64,000 nt of DNA from contig ML977009.1 in assembly GCA_010015675.1 (NCBI GenBank), positions 167,030 to 231,029 on the forward strand, read 5' to 3'. Shown here in pieces: positions 31,864-44,309 of the stretch (its first letter is position 1; the number at the start of each line of letters is the position of its first letter). The position numbers were made by a program, and so were the translations under genes. The DNA is from Byssothecium circinans (Eukaryota; Ascomycota; Dothideomycetes; Pleosporales; Massarinaceae). The notes under the pieces were generated by a model, which was given only the letters and a program-made list of their open reading frames with translations, ran no database searches and was not told the origin of the DNA.

Positions 31864-32625
31864 TACCGTAAAGACTGGGTATTGCGCCCTGGGCGTTTAA
31901 CCAAATCGGTCGTTTTGAGACGCCTTGGGGACTGGGCGTAATAGAGAGCCTGGGCGTATTTCTCAGGGGGGCGTATTTAGATGACCCGGATTTACTATTT
32001 TAGTTAGCAGTCATTAGTAATGCGAAAAATCTATTATCTAGCAGCGCTTAGGCTTGTACACACCAACAGTTTCTTAATCAAAATCGTCACTTTTCGTCTG
32101 TTGTTTGTCTGTTATTTATCTCTAATAAGCTCCTCCTTATTGTCGTTAAAGGGCAAGGCTCCTTAGAGGCCTTTAGGCCCTATAGAGCTTGCTCTCCAGC
32201 GTCAAGCGCTGCTACCTGAATCGCGTTTTTGCGCAGTTAGACGAGAGCATATTTAAGGACGATAATAAGGGCGTAATGGAGGATATATTAGACGCCTTTA
32301 AGCCGTCTTCTGGCCCTTACAACCTAGAGGAGACTGCTGAGGATCCCGCCTTTAGCGACTTTATAACAGAAATCTTAGGGCTTTACATTAATAGTCTTTA
32401 TATTAACGGTTTCTAATACACTATTAAACCCTCTAGAATGCAAAACTACTACTTCCTCTATACAAAAACGCCCTTCTAGCATCTCCAGCGGCCTTGGCCG
32501 AGCCCCACCTAGACTGGGCGTATAACCAAAACACCGATTTGTCAATCCTAGGCCCGACGGGGACTGGGCGTATTACCAAGCCTGGGCGTATTAGTAGGGG
32601 GGCATAATATCCAGTCTTTACGGTA
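31864..32625. mobile_element. Short non-autonomous DNA transposon (MITE-like), about 760 bp
   Basis: The ends are perfect 15-bp inverted repeats: TACCGTAAAGACTGG at 31864-31878 and CCAGTCTTTACGGTA at 32611-32625. If the outer TA is the target duplication, this is a Tc1/mariner-type insertion with 13-bp TIRs. Inside each end lies a roughly 100-bp module in direct orientation. Both modules carry GACTGGGCGTA..., CCTGGGCGTATT... and a GGGGGGC(G/A)TA-type box in the same order (left about 31887-31980, right about 32510-32610). The middle is AT-rich, with an ATG-less frame (32189-32416) ending ITEILGLYINSLYINGF and no DDE motif. It therefore cannot move itself. Confidence 0.75.
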
Positions 32626-33589
32626 TCCGAACACAAGCATTGATGGGGCAACGTTTGGTCCTCGTCTAATTGCCGGGCTTAATTTGGCAAAAGTAGGCAG
32701 GACGGCGTGGAGTGCGTGAAGTGCACGAGGGGGAGGGGAGATTGTTCGTGCTTCCAAGTAGAATTGGTGTGAGGATAATAGGCGCGTACAAGTTCCCATT
32801 ATTCCCACCTCTTTTGATGTCGTAGTGTAGTTGTTTGGTAACCTTTGTTGATCATAGCTGGAGAGGGCAGGAAACTCAATCCCCGCCTTTCGTTTCATCC
32901 CATCTCCCCAGTACTCCCACGAACCAGCGGGCACACTGCTATCTCAAACGCGAATAGCGGCACGAACTCGCCACAGCCTGATACCGACGTTCTGATCACC
33001 GGTTGGGTGCGATAGATATTGCATCTCGGTAGGCTTCTTTATTACCTGATGTGCGTCATGGATGCACGCGCGAAGCATTTCGAAGACGGAAGACCGAGGA
33101 CTGGACCCGTGCCATCTTCTTCACCATTGCCGAATGCGGTCTATAGTCCGGAAGACAGACGCGCCGGCCGCGATAGCATCGTTTGAATCGAAGACGCACA
33201 GTGGCACTCCGAGGCTGGTGGGTACCGTTGGTTTTGGGTTGTCGCGCCGTTGGTCGCGCGCGCCAGCCTCTATGCGGCAGGCCACGAGTGTTCTTCGAAA
33301 GCTTCGGTGCAGCCGTCTGCGTGTGCTACTGGCCGAGGCACCAGATACTGCAGATAAACTGCAGATAGCAGACGCTCAGAGCATGATACACATAGCAGGG
33401 ATGCGAGGAGCTAGGGTCGCTGATAGACATGGGGTTGCATCCAAATGCTGTTGGACCCCGGCTTGCAAACAAAGCCATATATTATGTGCTGCATTCCCCG
33501 CCCGTCGGCGCTGCTATCGCGAGTCGCCTTTTGACCTCTGCGGACACACAAAGTCTTTGTTCTAGGGACGGTACGGTACGGTAGCCATC
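32626..33589. other. Intergenic region, right of the MITE-like element
   Basis: About 960 bases; upstream region of the OPT transporter. It contains a short GGTACGGTACGGTA repeat just before the start codon. Frames present lack motifs; no gene called. Confidence 0.5.
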
Positions 33590-36037
33590 ATGTCGACGAA
33601 TCCTGAAGTCCTCGACGTGAATGTCGATCCTGTTGGTCAGGTCAACCCTAAAGTGTAAGTACTCTTGTCGCGTGTGATGTGACCAGTTGATTTCTCTTTG
33701 AACACTTGACTGACGAGTATTAGCCCGCCGAATACGGAGAAGGCGAATACGTTCAACACGCCAGCTTTCACGGGAGATCAGGAAAAGGATCTCGAGGTTG
33801 AGCGCGTCAAGTCGCTCGACGACGAACACCACGATGACTTTACGCTGGATCCTTTCAAACCCTTCGACGACCTTCCCGAAGAAGGAAAAAACATTCTGAC
33901 TATTCGCGCCCTCTTTGTCGGTCTCTGCTGTGGTGCACTGGTCAATGCTTCAAATGTGTACCTAGGTCTCAAGACTGGATGGACATTCACTGCCAATCTG
34001 TTTGGTGTAAGTAGCATTGAAAGAAAAGCACTGTTTCTTGACTGCTAACGATAACAAAGGCTATTGCTGGTTTCGCCATCATCAAGTTCATCTCCAAGGC
34101 TCTGCCCAAGACCTTCCCGTTGATCGGCGGCGACTTCGGCCCACGTGAAAACAACATCTGCCAGACGGCCGCTATGGCTTCTGGTGGTCTGTCTAACGTC
34201 TTTGTCTCCGCGTTTCCTGCTCTGTATCAACTCGGATTGATGGGCAAGGACCCCAAGAACGACTACTTCCGCATTGTCGCCATGACCGCAGTCTCTGGAT
34301 ACTTTGGTTTCTTCTTCGCCACTCCGCGTAAGTTCCGTCGAACCTAGAAACTTGGAGGATAAGTGCTGATAGAATTCAGTGAGAAAGTTCTTCGTTGTCT
34401 ACGTCGCTCGCGAGCTACGTCTCATCTTCCCCACTGCCTCTGCTACGGCCATGACGATTCGATCCATGCATCAGGCTGTCACTGGAGAAAAAATCGCAAA
34501 GATGAAAATGAAAGGTCTCTCAATCGCCTTTTCCGGCGCCCTAGTCCTCCGTGTCGTCTCTCAATATGCCGTCGGTATCCTCTGGGACTGGCACTTTTTC
34601 ACCTGGTTCTTCATTTGGAGCCATTACAAGAACCAGGCGCTCGCCGTCGAGAGCTGGAACTGGTACCTCGAGTGGACTCCCGCTTTCATCGGCTCGGGAA
34701 TGCTTGTCGGTCTCAATGTCTCTCTCTCATTCTTCTTCGGCTCCGTCATCGCTTGGGCTATTATCGGTCCCGCACTCGTGCACAACAACAAGGCATGGGG
34801 AGTCCACGTTGGCGAGGGCACCAAGTTCGAAGGCTACTACTCCTTTGGATCTCTCAGTCTCAAAGCCTGCAACAAAGACTGGCCATCCCCCCGTTACTGG
34901 CTCCTCTGGCCTGGTGTTCTTCTCATGATCGCAGTCTCCTTCACCGAGCTCTTGCTGCAATGGAAGGTACTCTTCTTCGCCTTCAAGGCCGTTTACCGCG
35001 GAACTGCCGCCGGTCTCTACGCCCTAGGTACCAAGCTAGGCAAAGACTGGGCCGTGTTCAAGCGGGTGGGTTCCCAAGCCGATGAAGATCTCGTCGAGGA
35101 CTCAGCAGCCCCACACGAGCTGGTCAAGGCGTGGATGTGGGCGCCCGGACTCCTCCTCTCCATCATCACCATCTGCGTAGTCCTCGGCGTCCAACACGAT
35201 ATGCCCGTAGGAATGTCCATCCTCTCCGTCTTCCTCGCCTTCTTCTTCTCCTTCGTCGCCATCCAATGCACCGGCGTCACGGACATCACGCCCCTAACCG
35301 CCGTCTCCAAAGCCTCGCAGATCGTGCTCGGCGGCGCGACCAAGGGCGAGGGCTGGGACATCACGCACGCCCAACGGCTCAACCTCCTCGGCGGCGCCAT
35401 CGCCAACATGGGCGCCAACCAATCGACCGACCTAGTCTGCGACTTCCGAACCGGGTTCCTGCTCCGCACGCCGCCAATCCAGCAATGGATCGCTCAGGGC
35501 GTCGGCACCATCGTCGCCATCTTCCTCGCGCCCGCCATGTTCCAGCTCTTCACCACCGCCTACCCCTGCATCATCGACATCAACGCCGACACCTGCGCCT
35601 TCCAAATCCCCTCCGTCGCCGCATGGCGCGCCACCGCCGTCGCCGTCACAGACCCCACGTTCCCCATCCCCTCGTCCTCGGGCATCTTCGCCATCGTCTT
35701 CGCCATCTTCGGCTCCGCCATGGTCATCGTCCGCCACTACCTCTGGGTCGGGAACCTCGCGTGGGTCCGCTCCTATCATCCCAACATGATGTGTATCGGT
35801 CTCGCGTTCGTGCTGGCGCAGACGCACTACGGCACCGCTATGACGATCGGGGCCGCGGTGGCGTATTTCTGGCAGAAGCGGAATCCGGAGCAGTTTGATA
35901 TCTATGGGTATGCGATTGCGGCGGGGTTGATTGCGGGAGAGGGCATTGGGGGCGTTATTAATGCCGTGTTTCAGGTTGCGGGCATCTCGGGGGATAAGTA
36001 TGGGTCGACGGTTGCTTGTCCGGGGGAGTGTCCGTAG
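33590..36037 (+). CDS. Oligopeptide transporter, OPT superfamily, 757 aa
   Basis: Exons 33590..33654, 33724..34006, 34060..34327, 34380..36037 (2,274 nt; introns 69, 53 and 52 nt). The hydrophilic N-terminus is followed by LTIRALFVGLCCGALVNASNVYLGLKTGWTF, the canonical first OPT helix. Next come AIAGFAIIKFISKALPKTFP and GGDFGPRENNICQTAAMASGG, diagnostic of the fungal OPT branch. About 14-16 membrane segments are visible. A hydrophilic loop near residue 400 (LVEDSAAPHELVK) divides the two halves. The C-terminal part keeps GGAIANMGANQSTDLVCDFR, another family signature, and ends ACPGECP. It is predicted to import peptides or related metal-peptide conjugates at the plasma membrane; the substrate is not readable. 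Several long antisense and shifted frames over the GC-rich 3' exon are shadows. Confidence 0.95.
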
Positions 36038-37673
36038 GTGTGGAGGGGAGGGGGAGGGGGGCGTTGATGATGTTATGATGGGGATGACGGATTGTTTTAG
36101 TGGGGGATATACCATGGTGTGATGTGGGAGTACATGTATTTCATGTTGGTAATTAATGCGCTCGTTGATATTTGAGCTATCTCTCCTCTATTGCGAGGAC
36201 TTTGCAGTAGACGATTGTGCTTCTCATCTTGCATTCGCCGTCACAACATCAACTAACCAATGTAAACGCTCATATTAGATCATCACGTGGATTTCCCATG
36301 CACCAGTGTCACGTGATTTCCCCCGGTCTCCAAGGGATCACAGAGTGAGGAGGCCCTCCAATGAAATAAATCCCAATTTTCTCCCAAATGCTTGTTGGAA
36401 TATCTTCGCTAATAACTCCGGGATCGTCCAAGCTTCGTCTGACTTGCTCCTCCTTGCCCTTCTCTTCCTAAATCAAGTCCACGCTTCGATATTATATTAC
36501 ATAGATAATACACGACCAATTAATCCCCCGCCTTCACAAAATCCCTGAACTGAGTACCATAATAACATCGACACAATACTGGAGCGTTCTCAGGGGCTTG
36601 ATGTCAATAATTTGTATTCCTTTTCTACCCTCACTCCTGGAATCAGAGTATGTCAGCTTTTGACACGAGCCTCTAAGCCAACAAGCCAACAACAAACAAA
36701 GCGTATATCATATATCCAGCCAATCCTCTAATCATCCACCATATTACCTACTTCTCCAGCCTCTCTTTCCACCTCACACTTCCCCCGCGCTCCTATAAAA
36801 CCGCAGTGCCAGGAATATGACTACCCTCCCTTGAATCAGGTGTACGAGTATACACAACAGCGCTTCTAGGGGTATTGTACTAACCGCGTCACTCATGTAT
36901 ATATGGCGGGATAAACGTGCGGTACATCAGGTTATGTCAGGTACATCATTGTACTGTACATACCCAGACTTGGAAAATGTAGATCTACCACCCACCCATC
37001 GGCAAACCTCTTATAAATACAACTACAAAAAATATTTGGAAAGGTTTATCAGGGGGATACACTGCCTGGTACTTCATGTAAAGGAAGGACTATTATAGTG
37101 GCTATAGTGGGGAATGGGTAGTTGCGTTGTGTACTTCTTGTGCTGCGCGGGAGGGAGGGTGTTGAGTGTTGGGTGTTGGATGTTGAAGGGGCGGGTTAGG
37201 AGGAGGGGGTTTGGGTTTGGTATTTGGTTCGTATTTGAGCTTGGATGCTGAGTAAGGGTTTGTATGGGTGGGTTGTGCAATGGCTTGGAGAGTTTGAGCG
37301 TGTGGTCGGGCAAAGAATTCCGCGGGTCAATTTATTTCTTCGTCATATGTTCAGTTCAGGGGAAAAGAGGAAGAGGCGCATATAATGCAATCAATTCAAT
37401 TTAACTTTTGTTTTTCTTTTCTTCTCTTCTCAAAGTGTTCATCCCGAGGTCATTGGAGGTCATATCCTTCCTACTCCACCCACTGGCAAACTCTGTTTTA
37501 TCCCAAGGACTTGGGTAACCAGTCCGAGCCTTTAAAGAAAGATTAACTCCCAAGACCCGTTTCCAAGCCCCGAAAACCACGCAGAAAGGAAAGACTAATC
37601 AACCGGGTCCTTCTCGGAAAACGCAAGAGCCCGAAAAACTAGACGATCGCTGGTGTGACCGCGCTCAAATCAC
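36038..37673. other. Intergenic region, AT-rich
   Basis: About 1.6 kb between the convergent OPT and GTPase genes. Two CACGTG boxes lie 26 bases apart (36284 and 36310) with no adjacent gene start. The rest is AT-rich with no conserved coding frame. A GGGTGTTG/GGTTTGGG-rich stretch covers 37150-37270. Confidence 0.5.
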
Positions 37674-40564
37674 TCACTGATGGTCCACAGCCTCGTCTTC
37701 AGCCTCAACCTCCACCTTGAACCTCTTCGCCGGCCTCTCACCATCCACTTCATCGTCCTTAACCCCCACGACCTTCTCTCCAGACCCAGTTCCCAAGTTC
37801 GCTGCAGGCTCAGACGAAACGCCTTCCTCAGCGCGACTCCTACCCTTATCGTTCCCAGCCGCACTCACACTCCCATCCATCACCATCCGTCCTCCCTCAA
37901 AAAAAACCTGCAACCGCCTAACCCTCTCCTCCAACCGCGGCAGCACACCCTTCAACTGAGCCCTCAACCCCACATCCCCAGCCAGCAAATCATACGCCGC
38001 CGGCACCCTCTCGCCAATATGCTCATCGAACATGTCCACCTCCTTGATCAAATCCGCGACAAACGCCGCAAAAGCCGCTCGGAGGTTCTTCTTGACATCT
38101 TTCCTAACGGCCGCGGCGATGCGGTCGAGGATATCGCGATTCTTGTCGTCGAGCTGCTTCATGCTTTGCACCATCATGGCGCGCTGGTTGACATACCATC
38201 CCACGACGCGAGGCATACCTTCAACGGCGTCGTAGGTTTTCGAATTCACTTTGGCGACCATGCAGCGCGTGTCTGTTTCCGTGGTCGCGAATTGGTGCGT
38301 TAGCTTGATGGCGGCGCGGAGCATGGTGTCGCAGCGTTGGGACTGGTGTATAATTCTCTCCTGCCGCTTCCCCCATTCTTCTAGCGCGATGTTTTTCAGT
38401 TCCGGTGCGAGGGAGGACGTGGATATGGAGGAGAGGATCGCGGCGCAGGTGTTGAACGTCGTGTTGTCGAGATCGCGAGCGAAGGTGGTGGCGAGGGCGT
38501 TCATTCGCCTCTCCCAGGATGCCATGTCGGGATGGATTGTTACGCTGAGCTCTTCATTCCAGTTTATGCTTCCGTAGCGCTTGTCGGGTGGCACGTATTT
38601 CTTGGCTTGCGTGCGGGGGACGATACCGTGCTCGCGGAGCACTTTGTTGTACGTGTTCCAAAGTACGCCGACGCCCCAATCCTCGGCAGTGGATGTGAGC
38701 TGCTCGAGAAGCTTTTCTTTCGTGATGGAATCGGACCATAGCGGGGGTAATTTATCCTTGAGAAATGCATCGAAGGCTGTTTCCATTTGGTTCTTCAAGT
38801 TCGCTACGAGTTGTTTGAATCATGGACGGGTCACCATGTAGGCGTTGTCTTTCTTCTCGTTGTGGGCGATGCGGCGCACTTTGTCCACGAGGAGGGGAAG
38901 TTTGATGAATATGTGGTCGCGGTAAGCCTGGTAGTTGTTCTCGGCAGTCAGGCTGAGCAAGAATGTACGGAGCGCTGGGACACCGGTCATCTCGGGAGTG
39001 AGAAAGGGGCGCTGCTTTTGTCGCTCTTTGAGCCAGTCGAGATACATGGAAGCGGATATAGAGAAGACGTGGATTGGGTTCGGATCTTCACTCAGATATT
39101 TTGTCCGCATTTCTTTTTCCATGTCTGCCGCTCGGGCGCGGATGAAGGCGTATTGAGCTATCCGAGTGAGATGCTCTTGGTAGAGGTAGAGGAGGTCGAC
39201 TTGATCGCCTGCATCGTCAATGTACGGATCGATTTCGAGACTCGCTATCACTTCATCTGTCTCTTGAATGTAGTCTTTGATGAGAGGAAATGGGTGGGCT
39301 TGGCTTTCCTGAATTTCTGTCTCCACTGAATGAACATCAAGGAAGTATTCCTATAGTCTCGTCAGTTGTGAAACTTGACGCAAATCTGGACACATTACAT
39401 CAATTTTTGTCAAGACAAGTATCGTGTTCTTCGCTCCGTGGGCCCGGATGGACTGCTTGATCTGCTGATCCACAACCTCTTCAGTCGTGACTCGCTCGGA
39501 CTTGGCGGCAATGATCTCGAACTGGGCTTTCCTGCGCACAGTGTTTGTAGCCGCCGTGCGACTCTGGTTTAGATCACCAAGGCCTAAATTTGTCAGTCAT
39601 CCTTTAAAAGGTGAGATCCCAAGAAAGACTTACCGGGCAAATCTACGAGCACCACTCCGTTCCTCGCAAGTACCGAGCTCGTTAGAATTGTGACATTGTC
39701 CACAAGTGGCCATAACGATGAAAAATCTTTCACATCCGAAACATATTGCTCCACTTGCTTCATCAGGCTCTCGATACCTATGCCTTCAAACTTGATGGCG
39801 CGATTGCCATCGGCGGCGGTCTCGCCAATCCTTTCATGCGCCTCAGACAGGACAGCACCAACAAAGTCCTCGCCGGCCATACTATTATGCGAAAGAAGCC
39901 CCTTGAGCGTTGTCTTCGCTTCGTGATCATTCTTCGCATTAAAGACCAAGCTGAAGAAGTCTTCGGCGGTGTGCGCAGCTCTCTCTTCCTCAAATTGGCA
40001 ATCGGGGTCAACGGTCCCGAAATGGAAGTGATGATAACGACGAGCGTGTTCCGTAATGATCTCCTTGAGGCAGTTGTCATCCATGAATTGCACCGAGGCG
40101 TCGTATGACTCTTCCGTATCTGAGACTCCAGGCTTGAGGCCATACTTGATGGCCGAAGCTGTACAAGCACCGCCACGGGCTGAGGTTTTCGATAGATTCC
40201 GCCGGTTCGTCAGAGCATTGACCATGAGGCTCTTGCCCATTCCTTGCTGCCCGACCGTCGCGACTTCGCTGCTAGCCGCTATGAGGATCTCCCGGAGTTC
40301 GTTGCCAAGCTTTAGGAGAGAGGCCAGCTCTTTGTCTTCCGGTCGTGCGTTCTGCGCTATACCGACGACCATGTCAACGATATCTCGAACCTCTTGGTCT
40401 TTCTCAGTTCGGTGGAGGTCGAACCAAGGGTGGTTCGGAGTGGGCTCCAAGGCAGGATTGTACGCTTTGGCACATTTTGGGCGTTTGCTGCCACGCTGCT
40501 TTTGCTCGGATCCATGCTGACTCTTATATTCTGCAAAGGTCAAGACTTGGGTTGGGTCGGCCAT
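37674..40564 (-). CDS. Dynamin-like/SLIP-GC-type large GTPase, copy 1, interrupted by in-frame TGA
   Basis: Minus-strand exons 40564..39634, 39583..39399, 39350..37674; introns 50 and 48 nt. In-frame TGA at 38822..38820 gives a 548-aa product; reading on, the frame stays open for another 381 codons (930 positions in all). GTPase motifs: P-loop GQQGMGKS (105-112), ACT at 133-135 as likely switch I Thr, DLPG (308-311) and LTKID (368-372). The rest is helical, like the stalk of dynamin-related nuclear GTPases such as SLIP-GC. The part after the TGA aligns well with copy 2 (FKQL... against FEDL...), so it was coding until recently. It ends with a basic PAKRFKVEVE tail. A 42-nt GT-AG intron (38834..38793) could remove the stop, but would also delete aligned residues. 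Pseudogene, readthrough, truncated functional protein and sequence error all remain possible. Confidence 0.75.
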
Positions 40565-41236
40565 GGTGCAACTGGAGATTTGTTAGCTCAAGTTCCGAGA
40601 GAGAAAAAGATCGAGCCCTACTCAAAGAGGAGCTGACTGCGTGGTATTGCTCTGTCGTTCGCAGTCAAACTCGTGTCGCGATGTCTTGGACGCTCTTTTT
40701 CCTAAGAAGTAGAGAGAAGAGAAGGGAGGTCAGGGTTGGTGGGGTGGAGGAAGGATAACGTTGAGTTACAGGGGGGGAGGTATCTCTATCTAAATGTCCA
40801 GGTTAAAGTGAGAGAATAAAGAGCCAATGGAATCCCCTGCATAAGAGCGGCCAAAGGTCGCGGTGAATAATCGGGATAGTGAAGGTGAGAGAACTGGCAA
40901 AACGATCCGTCCCGATACGGAAAGCGCTGAAAGGCTTTTTTAATCTTGACACAGGACAATGACCAGGAAAGAGAAATGACTGCGAAGGCAATAGGCGATG
41001 ATTAAACATTTGCATTTCGTGAATTGGCCTGACTTCAGGAAAGGGTATCATACGCATGACAAGAGGAAATTCATAAACCATAATTATGCATACCCCGTCA
41101 CTGTTGGTGTCCTCCTGAACTCCGACCCAAGAATGTGATGTCCCTAGTATGATCCGGAAATTTTAACGCCGGTGCTGTATGTGAAGATCGAGGTTGCAGG
41201 AACGCTGCGTGGAAGGAGTCGATCCCCGTCCGCACT
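40565..41236. other. Intergenic region between two minus-strand genes
   Basis: About 670 bases: promoter of GTPase copy 1 and 3' flank of the membrane-protein gene. No recognised element. Confidence 0.5.
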
Positions 41237-42459
41237 TCACTGGGACGTGGAAAGCTTTCGCACTGCATCCGCATACAAAAGATCCGTAGCAGAGCCCCTC
41301 CTCTCTCGGATGGCATTTCGCGGGTCAGTATTAACAGGTCGTATTTCATCAGTAAAGTACTCGGGTGCGGCAGCGCTGGCACATCTTGTCTGGACGAAGG
41401 TTTTGTCTGTTGGGGAGTACGTGTGCTCCACTTGTTGGATCTCCGACCTCTCGAGATCCTTCATCCACTTTGGGTGGGTAAGATGCGTGCTTGTAGAGAA
41501 GCTTGGGGTGAAACGGGTGATATCCCAGACGGTCTTCGTTGGGTCCTGCAGATACAAGTCAGTCTGAGGCTCGAATGCTTTGATTCCGCACACACTCACC
41601 AGGAACTCATTTGTTGGGCCGAAGGTTGACTCATTTACGCGTGCATTTGATTGTGAGATTTCGATGAGTTTGTTGAGTATGGAGAGCTCGAGCTTCAGCT
41701 TGACACTATAGGTGACGCCTTTCAATGTTTGCTGAAGAACATGTCTGCCCGAAAACTCGACGGCGAGGAGACCGATATCGAGAATGATGATGATGACGTT
41801 GATGGAGAAGAGCTGCCACATGAGACTACGCGGGCGTTCGCGACGGGCGGACTTGAGTATGTCGAGGGCTCGCCAAATATAAAGACCGCTGAGCACGAGC
41901 TCCTGTGCGCAGAAGGTGCACATTTGGATGCGCTCGAAGATATTGTAAGCTGTCTTGAATCGCTGTTGGGTACTCGTCTTGGTAAAATGAGCGCCGTAAA
42001 CGGCCACTGCGAAGTCAGCACATGACCTATTGTGGCGTGTTAGTACATACCAATCGTTGTACCGTGAAGCACAAGAGCGTTGACAATGATCATCCATTTG
42101 ATAGTTCGCAGAAGCCTTTTATACCCCCCGCCAAATACGATCCAGAGTCGTGAGTAGAGGACGACGGCCTGGCCAGTCACCATGAGTACCCAACCCGTGC
42201 TATCGATAGCAATGCCGAGAGCAAGGTAACTCCATTCGAAGTACTCGACTAGGAAACCAAAGACGTAGGGTATTAGTCCGAGACTTGCGAGGGTGAGCGA
42301 CCAGAAGTAGAGTCCGGCGTATCGTGAGAAGGTAGTGAGGATGAGGAGTTCGAGTTCCGAAGCATTGTATAGAGACAGGGCCGAGCAGACGACCACGGCA
42401 ATAGCATCGAAATTCCATTCACCGTGGAAGTGGTTTTGCTCACCGCTCATGCCCGTCAT
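41237..42459 (-). CDS. Fungal integral membrane protein (DUF7703-like), 374 aa
   Basis: Minus-strand exons 42459..42051, 42006..41600, 41545..41237 (1,125 nt; introns 44 and 54 nt). The first in-frame ATG is 42459 (MTGMSGEQNHFHGEW); the open frame upstream uses only TTG. About seven hydrophobic segments: AIAVVVCSALSLYNASELEL, a span near YFWSLTLASLGLIPYVFGFL, DSTGWVLMVTGQAVVLYSRL, IKWMIIVNALVLHG, CTFCAQELVLSGLYIWRAL, INVIIIILDIGLLAVEF and a last one near VTYSVKLKLELSILN. A hydrophilic tail of about 110 residues follows. The pattern NASELELLILTTF, GQAVVLYSRLW and ERIQMCTFCAQE-SGLYIW matches what I recall of the fungal DUF7703 family. Function unknown; a receptor-like topology is plausible but unproven. 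The 44-nt intron is short but carries CTGAC and CAG signals. Confidence 0.82.
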
Positions 42460-44309
42460 GGCTACTGATGGGAAATTCGCATGCCCCAGTGTCGTGGTGG
42501 GTGTTGCTGAGTCGGATGCTGCCCTCGATGGGCAACAACCATTTCTAGTCTTGATGGTCAAAGTCGCTCAAGGTGAGGTGGGATCGTGACAAGAGGGCGC
42601 GGGTGCAGTCAAAAAGGTGCACGCCATGGGCCCCGTTTGGTTGCTCAGCGCTCGCTCGCTGCTGTCACGCAACAGGACCCGGGACCGCGGAAAGCCCTGC
42701 GATGACGGGCGAGAGCTGGGGAAGACGGTGCTCTGACAACCTACAAGAGGACTAGCGGGCATCCTTCGACACGGGACAGTCGACTCCCTTCGCTAAGGCC
42801 TGACGGTCGAGCCGGTCTCCAGGTGGCTGGTCAGCTCACCAATACGGCGTCAGTACGACCATGGAATATCCATCCGATGGGGAAAGGCGACGACTTCGCT
42901 CCCGTCCCCGGCAGTAGGACAACGGCGGCCAATGTGTGGCACTCACAGCTGGATGTAGCCATCCCACAGGTCAATATCACGATCACGCGCGTCTCGTTCC
43001 GGACGGGCTAGCGGCGTTGGAACTCGGCGCCGCATCATGTGGCGAGCCTGGAAAACAAGAAGTTGATGCGTGCCGGTGGGTGAAGGATCATCGGCGACAA
43101 AAGAAGGCCGCGACACGGGAAATCTTGGGCTGGCTGAGCCGTCGAGCGTGAGACATGGTGTTGAAGGTGGGGGGTGAAGTGAATGCGGAGAGAGAGTGTT
43201 ACAAAAGACACAAAAGGCGGCCGAATTACTAGTCACCAGCCCTCCCGTCTGCAACACCACACACCGGCTCTTTGAGACTTTGCCTCATCTTCGTCTTCTC
43301 CACGAGTCCTCACCTTCAGCGGTGAGCATGCGCGATGCCTCTCGGTCCAGCCGTCCAGCCCTCGCCGTTTCGCCTGCACGCGGCAATCCTTCACGGCAAC
43401 CATCAAAATCAGTCCACCATTTCCGCCACGACCCGTACCGCGCCCACATTTGCATTATTTGAAAGTAGCACATCCTCTTCGTATCTTCCGACCGGGAAAT
43501 GAGCACCAAGCACAGCGTTCGTTTGCGTGACTGTGCCGCGGCAAGCATCCTTCAGTCATCGTCCCTCCATTGCACAGTAGCTATCGAAGCTAGGCGGACC
43601 AATCATTCGCTTGTCTACCGTGACCATCGTTATGCAAACCGTCATACGCGGAGCCGTCACAATGCTGTGCCCGTATCTTTGCAACAGAGAGCAAGCCTGA
43701 TGCAGGAAATGTAAACACCGCTGTTGGACGTGCAGAATACCGAGATAATGGCCATCTCCGCTGCAATAGCAACACGAACACGGTGCCTACGCGGATGGAA
43801 TTTTAGAAGGATTTGCGAACACGACGCATCTGCGAATACCTCGCCGAACTGCGATGCTGCAGTGAGAAGTAAGCCAACATCGGAACCGTGCACTGCAGAT
43901 GTATACGTACTCTACGCTGTCTACGGGGCCTTGCAGATACTTGAGATCCGATCGACTGGTTTATTCCGTGAAGTTTGATATTGGCTGCTCTCCGAGCTTC
44001 GAAGCGTCCACTGGTTTGCGCTTTTCCCTTCTTGGAAAGGTCACGAGACCATTCTTCGCACGTAACGACACGGGCTGTTTCGACCTTCAGCATATCGAAT
44101 GACTCTTTCGTCTATGATCTAGACGGCTTTCCGAATCATCAACACCAGGCATCACACTGTACAAAGGTAGAAAATATGGATCCCCACAGTTTCCGAGTGT
44201 CCGTGCATATGCGCTAACGATAACGTCACGATGCTCAAAATACACAATGCCATACATTTCATTCCAGTTGGAACGAATTCCTCATTCCCTTCCAACCCAA
44301 CTGATAATA
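42460..44309. other. Divergent intergenic region
   Basis: About 1.85 kb between the membrane-protein gene and the aldo/keto reductase. Many short frames exist, none with motifs or good splice partners. An upstream in-frame ATG for the reductase is at 44247. No transposon remnant or tRNA recognised. Confidence 0.45.

Noticed and set aside
32189..32416. Frame inside the MITE-like element as a transposase remnant
   Set aside because: No ATG, no DDE or HTH motif; cannot be assigned to any transposase family.
35131..35898. Long Arg/His/Pro-rich frame overlapping the OPT transporter, and the antisense frame 36115-35432
   Set aside because: Frame shadows of a GC-rich third-position exon; the OPT frame is conserved.
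26955..36037. A secondary-metabolite cluster around the MFS transporter
   Set aside because: The neighbours are SCO1, SPOUT methyltransferase and an OPT transporter; no PKS, NRPS, terpene synthase, P450 or pathway regulator is present.
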